6,925 nucleotides of DNA, from positions 1 through 6,925 of the forward strand of contig PSRF01000167.1 in assembly GCA_003175865.1 (NCBI GenBank), given 5' to 3'. Positions 1-6,481 of the stretch are shown here, piece by piece (position 1 is the stretch's first letter; the number at the start of each line of letters is the position of its first letter). The notes below the pieces were generated by a model, which was not told the origin of the DNA, searched no databases, and worked only from the letters and a program-made list of their open reading frames with translations. Source of the DNA: Blastocatellia bacterium (GTDB lineage Bacteria > Acidobacteriota > Blastocatellia > Pyrinomonadales > Pyrinomonadaceae). The position numbers and the translations under genes are program-made.

Positions 1-1439
1 CCAATATCGATTCGTCGAAGACGGTATGCGTTCACAGCGAGCAAGCCAGAAGCGATTAACAGCGAGAGAGAGACTGCGATTTGTGCGACTACAAGACCGC
101 TACGCAAATGCGACCCACTCAAGGGCCCTTCAAAAGTTTCATCCTTCAGTGCAGTAACAACATTGGGACGCGACACCTGAATCGCAGGCGCAATCCCGGC
201 CACGGCACCTGCGATCGCCGCAACGGCGAGCGTGAAGACAAAGACACGCCAGTCAGGAAATAGATCCAATGTAAATCCAGCTGCGAGTTCGGCAGATGGA
301 AGTGTTGAGAGAATAATCGGGTAGACAATGCGCAGGGTCCAGATTGCAACCAGCAATCCGACGACACCTCCCAGGACAGCCAACAGAATGCTCTCAGTTA
401 AAAGCTGTCTGATAATACGTAAACGTCTTGCACCAAGAGCAACACGAACACCAATCTCTCGTTGTCTGGCAATCGACCGTGCTAACAGGAGGTTTGCGAC
501 ATTCGCACAGGCAACAAGAAACACCAGCCCAAACCCAATCGCCAGCGGTAGAACAATCGCGGCGACATCCTCGCTGAGTGTCGAGAAGGTACCAGCACGC
601 TCGACGCTTAGCAGTGTCTTGCGATTTTCATCCGGGTATTGTTCGACGAGACGATTCGCTGTGACTTGAAAAGCTGCTAGTGCGTGCCCTTCAGAGACGT
701 TTGGCTTGATTCGAGCCAACAACGTAAACGCATCGAAATTGCGCTCTGTCCGCCATGTCTTGTGACCCCAACTCCCAGCCTGAATCAGGAAGTCACGTGC
801 AAGCAGTGGAACCCAAAATGACGGCGAGTCGGGAGTCGTACCAATGAAGCCGGGCTCCGCAACACCGATGATAGTGAACGAATGCCCTTTCAGGATAATT
901 TCCTTGCCGACGATGGAAGCGTCCGACTTGTAATGACGCTGCCAATAAGCATGACTTAAGACGAGCGCCGAGCATCCCGTGTCGGTGTCTTCACTTTGCG
1001 CAAATCCACGCCCCAAGTGCATCGATGCGCCCAGCACGTTGAAATAATTAGTAGAAACGATCTCTCCGAAGATGTATTCGTAACCTTCTGGCAGCATGAA
1101 GTTATCAGCATCAGCTGGTGGCGCTTCACCGAGGGTCGCACTGACTTTATTCCACGCAACCAGTTCGGCGACTGAAGCGTTCTGTTGCTGATAATCGAGA
1201 TAGTCGAGATAGGAGAACAGACGGCGACTGAAGCGCTGTTTGTCTCGGCCTTCAAGATTGACGAGGTGTGACGGATCTTTCAGGGGAAGTGGCTTCAGGA
1301 AAAAGGCGTCGAATACCGTGAATAAAGCTGTATTGATGCCGATCCCGAGCGCAATCGTAAGAACGGTAACCACGGTAAAGCCGCGCTGCTTTCGTAGGTA
1401 ACGGATTGCGTATTTCAGATCCTGGAAAAACGTAAGCAT
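1..1439 (-). CDS. ABC transporter permease, MacB/FtsX-like orphan permease (ADOP type), N-terminal part
   Basis: Reading the minus strand from the ATG at 1439 gives an unbroken frame of 479 codons that runs off the left edge, so the C-terminus is missing. The start MLTFFQDLKYAIRYLRKQRG, followed by a hydrophobic segment (about residues 21-44) and FFLKPLPL, is typical of the long acidobacterial permeases with a duplicated FtsX unit. Residues about 50-285 form a MacB-type periplasmic core domain. Residues about 290-425 form an FtsX domain with three membrane segments and the hallmark ACANVANLLLARS...REIGVRVALGA. A further segment at about 446-473 begins the second half. Full members are about 800 residues. 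They are inner-membrane proteins thought to act in export or mechanotransmission, with substrate unknown. An in-frame TAA lies about 30 bp upstream, so no earlier start is possible. No clear Shine-Dalgarno is visible. No ATPase partner is in view. Confidence 0.93.
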   Translation of the reverse strand, partial: MLTFFQDLKYAIRYLRKQRGFTVVTVLTIALGIGINTALFTVFDAFFLKPLPLKDPSHLVNLEGRDKQRFSRRLFSYLDYLDYQQQNASVAELVAWNKVSATLGEAPPADADNFMLPEGYEYIFGEIVSTNYFNVLGASMHLGRGFAQSEDTDTGCSALVLSHAYWQRHYKSDASIVGKEIILKGHSFTIIGVAEPGFIGTTPDSPSFWVPLLARDFLIQAGSWGHKTWRTERNFDAFTLLARIKPNVSEGHALAAFQVTANRLVEQYPDENRKTLLSVERAGTFSTLSEDVAAIVLPLAIGFGLVFLVACANVANLLLARSIARQREIGVRVALGARRLRIIRQLLTESILLAVLGGVVGLLVAIWTLRIVYPIILSTLPSAELAAGFTLDLFPDWRVFVFTLAVAAIAGAVAGIAPAIQVSRPNVVTALKDETFEGPLSGSHLRSGLVVAQIAVSLSLLIASGLLAVNAYRLRRIDI

Positions 1440-1466
1440 CAGAGTTGTGACTTTAATATTGAGCGA

Positions 1467-1505
1467 CAGTTAACTGCCTTGCCTTAAGGCAAATGTGTTA
1501 CACAT
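1467..1505. promoter_or_regulatory. Cluster of three palindromes, candidate operator
   Basis: Three perfect inverted repeats lie within 39 bp: CAGTTAACTG (1467-1476), TTGCCTTAAGGCAA (1479-1492) and ATGTGT-T-ACACAT (1493-1505). They sit 28 to 66 bp upstream of the permease ATG, where a repressor or activator would act. PadR-family regulators often accompany this permease type and bind ATGT/ACAT dyads. The third palindrome has those half-sites, but with a 5-bp rather than the usual 8-bp gap, and no regulator gene is in the window. An operator role is therefore inferred. Confidence 0.4.
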
Positions 1506-1528
1506 GTTCATTCTGAAAGTTGTAGTTG

Positions 1529-1554
1529 GGCTTCACTCCGTGAGGAGTGGAACC
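1529..1554 (+). other. Hairpin with GNRA-type loop in the hydrolase leader region
   Basis: CACTCC (1534-1539) and GGAGTG (1544-1549) pair perfectly around the loop GTGA. In RNA from the plus strand this is a GNRA tetraloop. The stem extends by a U-G wobble and a U-A pair (1532-1533 with 1550-1551), then, after one mismatch, by two G-C pairs (1529-1530 with 1553-1554). No T-run follows on either strand, so it is not an obvious intrinsic terminator. It would lie in the 5' leader of the hydrolase mRNA if transcription starts upstream of it, which is unknown. Confidence 0.35.
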
Positions 1555-1695
1555 GCGTCGTACTTTTCAAACGATCTCGGAAGTTGAAATGTCGTCCAGA
1601 GTTTCACTCTCCAATTCGAACCGGCTTTTGCACAGAGCGAAATCCCACCGTTGCAGTATTGAAGACGAGCGGCGTTGAAGTGTATTAACAACATC

Positions 1696-3879
1696 ATGAG
1701 GGGCGTGACAATTCGGGAATCAATAGTAGTGCCGCTTTGCTGGATGCTAATCGTGGCAGTGCTGGCAACGCCGTGTGTCGCATTCGCCCGCAACTCCCAA
1801 GACGGAGAGTCGCGACAGGTCATCGTGACGGTGAGGACCTCACGCATCGTCAATCGATTTGATCCATCGCACGCTCTGGGGGCTGCAGTGGACGGCAAAG
1901 AAAAAGGCCAGGCCGATCTACAACTGAGTCCTCAGAATATCGAGTTGATGCGTTCGGCCGGATTCCAGTCGTTGATTTACCGTCTGCGCACTGAATTAGG
2001 TAACGAGGTTTGGCACTGGAATCCGCATGGTACATGGACTGATCCAGCTCATAAACAAGGTTACTGGATCTCAGATTCCACATCACCAGATCCGATTTCG
2101 CTGTCCTACGGCTATTCTCTGCCCCGGCGTGGCAACACCATCGATCAGGCTAACAATGTCGGATACTCGCGACTCGACGACGGTGATCCCGAAAGCTTCT
2201 GGAAGAGTAATCCATATCTGGATGAACACTTCACTCACGAAGGCAACACACTCCATCAACAGTGGATAGTGATCGAGTTCGGAACAAAGGAGAACATCAA
2301 CGCGTTGCGACTGTTGTGGGGCACTCCATTCGCAACTTCATATCGTGTTCAGTATGCCGACTTCGAAGATATAAGTGACGTCGCACTGAGTCCCGTCGGC
2401 ATGTGGCACGATTTCCCTCGAGGTTTAATCCGTGGGGGCAAGAGTGGCGAAGTTCTCTTGCGACTTGCGTCACGACCAATCAAGACTCGTTTTGTACGCA
2501 TCCTCCTCGAACGGTCTTCAAACACAGGACCGCAAAATTCAAACGACATTCGCGATCGTTTGGGTTATGCATTGCGTGAAATCTATGCCGGCTGTGTTCA
2601 ACGGGATAAGTTTGAAGATGTTATCCGTCATAACAACGATGTGTTGAAGCAGACGGTAATGCACGTTTCATCAACCGACCCTTGGCATACTGAAAACGAT
2701 ATCAATGAGAGCGAGGAACAGCCTGGGCTTGACCGCATATTCAGAAATGGTTTGACGAACGGTTTGCCAATGGTCACGCCGGTGGGACTACTCTTCGATA
2801 CGCCTGAAAATGCGGTGAATGAGTTGAGTTATCTTAGGTCACACGGCTACAGCTTTGACCGCGTCGAACTTGGTGAAGAACCAGATGGGCAATATATAAC
2901 TCCCGAAGACTATGGCGCGATGTACTTGCAATGGGCTAGCGCACTTCACGCAGTTGATCCGACGCTTAGACTCGGTGGACCAAGTTTCCAGGAGATCGAA
3001 CCTGACACAACCGGTCGCAAATACAAGTTTGGCAATAGCACCTGGATGCGTCGGTTCCTGCATTACCTAAGCCAGCATGATCGACTAAATGATTACAACT
3101 TCTTCTCGTTCGAATGGTATCCATTCGACGATGTCTGCGAATCTGTAGAGGATCAACTCGCAAGCGCCTCCGACATGCTCACTGATGCACTTAACGAGAT
3201 GCAACAACAGGGAGTCACACACAAATTTCCTTGGATCATTTCTGAATACGGCTTTTCTGCTTTTGCTACACGCGCCGAAATCAGCATAGAGGGTGCTCTC
3301 TTCAATGCAGACGTTGTGGGGCGTTTTCTTACCCTGGGAGGTGATCAGGCCTTTTTGTACGGATACGCGGGCTCACGGCCCGTAACCGATCAATGCACCG
3401 CCGGAAACAACATGCTGTTTTTCATGGATGAGAACGGAAAGATCCAATACCCGTACGCTCCGTATTATGGCGCGCGCTTAGTGACGCAGGACTGGCTAGG
3501 CAGTAAAGGTTTGCACGAACTTTATTTGGCGACTGTGAATGATTCCACTCAACGCGACTTGAATATTCTGAGTGCCTATCCGGTTCATCGACCCGACGGA
3601 TTGTGGTCAGTTTTATTAATCAACAAGGATCCCCAGCAGAGCTATAAACTGAAAATACGATTTCAAACTGGGGGTCGAGAACTGAGCTACACAACTCCTT
3701 TGGAAATGTTTCAGTATTCGGCAGCGCAGTACGTTCTTAACAACGACAAGTCAAATCCGGTTCCCATCAAGAATGATCCGCCATCGTCTACCACACTAAA
3801 TCGAGAGAACGCTGATTCAGTTGAGTTGCCTGCCTACTCGTTGACAGTGCTCCGTGGAAAGCTTCTTGTGGGGAACTGA
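1696..3879 (+). CDS. Secreted glycoside hydrolase-like protein (clan GH-A type) with inserted F5/8 type C (discoidin) domain
   Basis: This is a 727-residue protein from the ATG at 1696. A TTG at 1675 would add seven residues. I chose the ATG because it gives a compact signal peptide: basic start, hydrophobic core at about residues 10-30, and likely cleavage after AFA (residue 31). Neither start has a strong Shine-Dalgarno. Residues about 75-140 look like the first barrel strands. Residues about 143-300 are a discoidin/F5/8 type C module (LDDGDPESFWKSNP, WIVIEFG, TRFVRILLER), probably binding carbohydrate. The barrel then resumes: VELGEEPDG holds the probable acid/base Glu395, and WIISEYGFSAF holds the probable nucleophile Glu517. 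Residues about 600-727 form a beta-rich C-terminal domain, as in GH39, GH79 and GH30-like enzymes. The substrate cannot be read from sequence or neighbours. The last 46 bp overlap the convergent barrel gene. Glycosidase function is inferred from motifs and could be lost in this lineage. Confidence 0.85.
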   Translation: MRGVTIRESIVVPLCWMLIVAVLATPCVAFARNSQDGESRQVIVTVRTSRIVNRFDPSHALGAAVDGKEKGQADLQLSPQNIELMRSAGFQSLIYRLRTELGNEVWHWNPHGTWTDPAHKQGYWISDSTSPDPISLSYGYSLPRRGNTIDQANNVGYSRLDDGDPESFWKSNPYLDEHFTHEGNTLHQQWIVIEFGTKENINALRLLWGTPFATSYRVQYADFEDISDVALSPVGMWHDFPRGLIRGGKSGEVLLRLASRPIKTRFVRILLERSSNTGPQNSNDIRDRLGYALREIYAGCVQRDKFEDVIRHNNDVLKQTVMHVSSTDPWHTENDINESEEQPGLDRIFRNGLTNGLPMVTPVGLLFDTPENAVNELSYLRSHGYSFDRVELGEEPDGQYITPEDYGAMYLQWASALHAVDPTLRLGGPSFQEIEPDTTGRKYKFGNSTWMRRFLHYLSQHDRLNDYNFFSFEWYPFDDVCESVEDQLASASDMLTDALNEMQQQGVTHKFPWIISEYGFSAFATRAEISIEGALFNADVVGRFLTLGGDQAFLYGYAGSRPVTDQCTAGNNMLFFMDENGKIQYPYAPYYGARLVTQDWLGSKGLHELYLATVNDSTQRDLNILSAYPVHRPDGLWSVLLINKDPQQSYKLKIRFQTGGRELSYTTPLEMFQYSAAQYVLNNDKSNPVPIKNDPPSSTTLNRENADSVELPAYSLTVLRGKLLVGN

Positions 3880-4772
3880 GCGATGGACTCCTGGTGTCGA
3901 TGGGATATTCTTGACCTCCAACTTACTCCAAACGCCACGAAGGGTCGAGGTCCAGTAACCCCGTGTATTCTCGTACCCGCACTTGCATCCACTTCAAGAT
4001 TTCGCTCAATCGTAAACGCAAGTCCACCATCAAAGACCGCCGCCGACTGACCTTCAATTACCTCAGGCGACTGAGCACCCACATCGACGAATGGATTTAG
4101 CTTTTTAGTTGGTAGGTAATTCAGTGTGACTGCAAACAATCCCGCAGTAAACAATCGTCCCTGGTCATCTTCGTAGCGAGCTAACCCAATATTTGGATTC
4201 AGCGATAACTTCGCGCGCTTTGCAAAATTCCAATCCGCGGCCACGCGCACATCACCGGTAACGTGTTGCGTGCGAAAGTCTCTCGATCCCCACGGCGGAA
4301 ACACTCGCACTATTGTTCCCAGGGTGATCGCGCTTGAATTGTAGAACTGGTATTTGAACCCGATTGAGGTGGGCGCAAATCCCGAAGACTGATCAGTAAG
4401 GGCTCCCGATTCAAAGGTGCTCTCTCTAGTGAATGTGTTTCCTTCGATTCGAGCTTCCCAACGCTTCGCTATCCCAAACCGCAGCAACGTGGGTATGAAT
4501 AGGGTGTGCTCGCTACTGTTCCTACTCCGACGAAACTCCAGCTGAATACCACTTTCTATCTGAAAGGTTTCTGGTCCAACAACGGTACTGCCATCGGCAA
4601 TTCCCGGACGATCTGGATTAATCCAATCATCAGAAGCCGTTTGTGATTGAGTAGAGGTCTGCGGCCCAGATGTTTGGCAGTGGACTGATACGGCATAAAA
4701 CATAGCCACCATCGCAGTCAGAGCCAACCGCGCCGTGAACGATCCTCTGATCCGATTCTTCGCGTGGGTCAT
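3834..4772 (-). CDS. Outer-membrane beta-barrel, MetA/phenol-degradation-type 'transporter' family protein
   Basis: This is a 312-residue protein from the ATG at 4772. A TTG at 4787, with AGGGAA just two bases before it, would add five residues. A signal peptide is clear: basic residues 5-15, a hydrophobic stretch at 16-30, and cleavage probably near Cys32-Gln33. This is not a good lipobox. After a Ser/Thr/Gln-rich linker comes DRPGIADGSTVVGPETFQIE (from residue 54), which is characteristic of the 'putative MetA-pathway of phenol degradation' family (PF13557). Alternating polar and hydrophobic beta strands follow, as expected for an outer-membrane barrel. The last strand seems to be RPFVAFGVSW, ending at Trp285. 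A basic tail of 27 residues follows, and most of it lies in or beside the overlap with the hydrolase. The gene starts 50 bp after the kinase stop and may be co-transcribed with it. The substrate is unknown; the family name does not prove phenol metabolism. Confidence 0.82.
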   Translation of the reverse strand: MTHAKNRIRGSFTARLALTAMVAMFYAVSVHCQTSGPQTSTQSQTASDDWINPDRPGIADGSTVVGPETFQIESGIQLEFRRSRNSSEHTLFIPTLLRFGIAKRWEARIEGNTFTRESTFESGALTDQSSGFAPTSIGFKYQFYNSSAITLGTIVRVFPPWGSRDFRTQHVTGDVRVAADWNFAKRAKLSLNPNIGLARYEDDQGRLFTAGLFAVTLNYLPTKKLNPFVDVGAQSPEVIEGQSAAVFDGGLAFTIERNLEVDASAGTRIHGVTGPRPFVAFGVSWRSRISHRHQESIAQFPTRSFPRSTVNE

Positions 4773-4822
4773 GTTAAGCAGGACCAATTCCCTAAAGATG
4801 ATAAGAGAACGTCGCTAAAGAC

Positions 4823-6418
4823 CTAATTTCGTTGAAATGACCAGTTGTATGTCAGTCCAAGTGGGCCGCCTGTAGCATCCTTGCCAGTGCCGGACATTTT
4901 CTTTCCATCATCCGAAAGCGTGCCAGTGTCTTCACCCAGGCTCCAGCCCTCACCTTTCAACACGCTGGTCTGTTTCAAATGCACTACACCGGATGACACT
5001 GTGCCGCTGAAGGCAACCTGCGTTGAGCTCTGTTCTAAGACACCTTCGACAAAGTCTCCTTTGTGGGTCTTGATGACTAGCGTCGCCGGTTCGTTGAGTG
5101 GTCCATACGAACCCTTCCACGTACCTCGAAGGTCGGCGGCTGTGGCTGAACGTGTTGAAGCTTCCGATTGAGATGTGGCGGTTGGCCGATTCACTGCCGG
5201 CGCAGTTTTGGTTTCGACCGGAGAATTTCCACTCGTCGTATCCGTGTGCGTTAAGCCAAACACTCCAAGCTTAATCGCAACGCCGAGGGCGATGAGAACA
5301 CTCGCAAGCACAAACACCCCAAAACCTGCTGCGATCCACCCCCATGGAGTATGACTTTTCTGGTTTAGAGTGACAGATAAGTGCGGCGTTACAAAATCGG
5401 CATTCGCTGTATTTGAAGTTGCTGCTTGCAGTTCCTCCGCGAACTTAATCGCATCCGCTTGCCTCTCTTCTCGGTTCTTCGCAAGCGCTCGAAGACATAC
5501 ACGGGACAGTGCGGGCGGAATGAGCAGGTGTTCAGAAAACGGCTGAGGTGTTTCAGTCAGATGTTTCGTGATTAACCCAACCGCAGTGTCAGCAAGGAAA
5601 GGGGGTTGGCCTGACAACATCTCGTACAACATCGCACCGAGACTGTAGACGTCTGCTCGCGCGTCCAGCGACTCTGCACGACACTGCTCTGGCGACATGT
5701 AGTATAGCGTTCCCACCAATGCCCCTGTCTGTGTCAAAGCAGAAACGTCAGCAGCCTCGCGCACCTTTGCCAAACCGAAATCCACGACCTTCGCTGTTTC
5801 GCGTCCATCAATTGGAGAAGTAACGATCACGTTATCGGGTTTCAAATCGCGATGAAGCAAACCTTTTCGATGCGCCGCTCCAACACCGGCACAGATATCA
5901 CACATCAATACGACAGCGCGTTGGACCGACAAACGATTTTCGCGTTCAAGTATCTTGCGAAGTGACTCGCCGTTGACAAGCTCCATCACAATGTAGGCTT
6001 CGTCAGCATCGCTGAAGTCATGGATGCTAACTATGTTGGGGTGTCGAATCATTGCCGCTGCGCGCGCTTCGCGTCGAAAACGTTCGATCGCACCCTGATG
6101 CCGAATTAGATCCGGGCTCATCAGTTTGACAGCCACATCATCGCCGATGTGTAGACGGCGAGCGCGATAGACGCTACCCATCGCACCTTCACCAAGGCAT
6201 TCAATCAGTTGATATTTTGAATCGAGCGTTAGCCCGATTCGCGGATCGAGTGGTGGACCAGTTTGATCATCCGTTTGCCTCGTGACTCGATCGTTCGTGG
6301 TCACTGCTTGTTTGAGCGTTTCCGCCGTGCGAGGATCCCGGTCAGGTTGAGGTGCACCACAACTACTGCAGAACCTTGCGCCTTCTGAGAGGACTTCTTT
6401 GCAGGTCGCGCAAATCAT
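4823..6418 (-). CDS. Membrane-anchored Ser/Thr protein kinase (PknB-like) with N-terminal zinc ribbon and C-terminal beta-rich domain
   Basis: This 531-residue kinase appears complete. Residues 3-20 form a zinc ribbon with paired cysteines (Cys3, Cys6, Cys17, Cys20). The kinase domain spans about 69-330 and has all the main catalytic elements: glycine loop GEGAMGSVY (76-84), Lys98 in VAVKL, Glu117 in helix C, HRDLKPDN (189-196), DFG (213-215), a Thr/Ser-rich activation segment ending in GTLYYMSPEQ, and Asp256. It should therefore be active and able to autophosphorylate. A membrane helix lies at about 359-388, followed by a Ser/Thr/Pro-rich linker. A beta-rich domain at about 428-530 (from LRGTWKGSYGP) would lie outside the cytoplasm and could sense a ligand; I do not recognise its family firmly. 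The gene begins 63 bp after the propeller gene stop and precedes the barrel gene. No Shine-Dalgarno is evident at the ATG. The kinase's targets are unknown. Confidence 0.95.
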   Translation of the reverse strand: MICATCKEVLSEGARFCSSCGAPQPDRDPRTAETLKQAVTTNDRVTRQTDDQTGPPLDPRIGLTLDSKYQLIECLGEGAMGSVYRARRLHIGDDVAVKLMSPDLIRHQGAIERFRREARAAAMIRHPNIVSIHDFSDADEAYIVMELVNGESLRKILERENRLSVQRAVVLMCDICAGVGAAHRKGLLHRDLKPDNVIVTSPIDGRETAKVVDFGLAKVREAADVSALTQTGALVGTLYYMSPEQCRAESLDARADVYSLGAMLYEMLSGQPPFLADTAVGLITKHLTETPQPFSEHLLIPPALSRVCLRALAKNREERQADAIKFAEELQAATSNTANADFVTPHLSVTLNQKSHTPWGWIAAGFGVFVLASVLIALGVAIKLGVFGLTHTDTTSGNSPVETKTAPAVNRPTATSQSEASTRSATAADLRGTWKGSYGPLNEPATLVIKTHKGDFVEGVLEQSSTQVAFSGTVSSGVVHLKQTSVLKGEGWSLGEDTGTLSDDGKKMSGTGKDATGGPLGLTYNWSFQRN

Positions 6419-6425
6419 CGGTCAG

Positions 6426-6431
6426 ATTGTA
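6426..6431 (-). promoter_or_regulatory. Possible -10 box for a leaderless kinase transcript
   Basis: On the minus strand, TACAAT ends seven bases before the kinase ATG at 6418. This would place the transcription start at or next to the start codon. Together with the lack of a Shine-Dalgarno, it fits a leaderless mRNA. No acceptable -35 element is found 16-18 bp upstream, so this is only a candidate. Confidence 0.25.
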
Positions 6432-6481
6432 ATCGAGTCTTGCTGATCTCGACGCGTTTAAAGAAACGTAAGTTCTCTCAT

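Larger units (their letters stand above)
1440..1695. promoter_or_regulatory. Divergent intergenic region between permease and hydrolase
   Basis: This stretch of about 256 bp separates two genes transcribed away from each other, so it should hold both promoters. Beside the permease start it contains three closely packed palindromes (1467-1505), and further on a hairpin (1529-1554). I could not find a convincing -35/-10 pair for either gene. A TTGCAC at 1628-1633 has no good -10 box at 17 bp. No conserved small gene is recognisable here. Open frames that cross the region on the minus strand look like shadows, because they run deep into the hydrolase gene and resemble no family. Confidence 0.6.

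Noticed and set aside
328..669. Plus-strand open frame of 113 codons
   Set aside because: It is antisense to the FtsX domain of the permease and has the Arg/Thr-rich composition typical of a shadow frame.
793..1255. Apparent small separate minus-strand genes inside the permease region
   Set aside because: Reading from the ATG at 1439 gives one unbroken permease frame to the left edge. These are other frames or internal pieces, not evidence of a broken gene.
1533..1898. Minus-strand open frame of 121 codons across the intergenic region and hydrolase start
   Set aside because: It overlaps the hydrolase signal peptide in antisense, its translation has no domain-like pattern, and the plus-strand frame is clearly the coding one.
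3368..3382. Inverted repeat CGGGC-TCACG-GCCCG
   Set aside because: It lies inside the hydrolase coding region, is short, has no T-run, and is best explained as chance codon use.
4845..5171. Plus-strand open frame of 108 codons
   Set aside because: It is antisense to the kinase C-terminal domain, which has a convincing protein pattern. The plus-strand translation looks like a shadow.
6450..6481. Possible terminator between the propeller and kinase genes (AGAA...TTCT)
   Set aside because: The stem is only about four pairs and no T-run follows, which is too weak to call.
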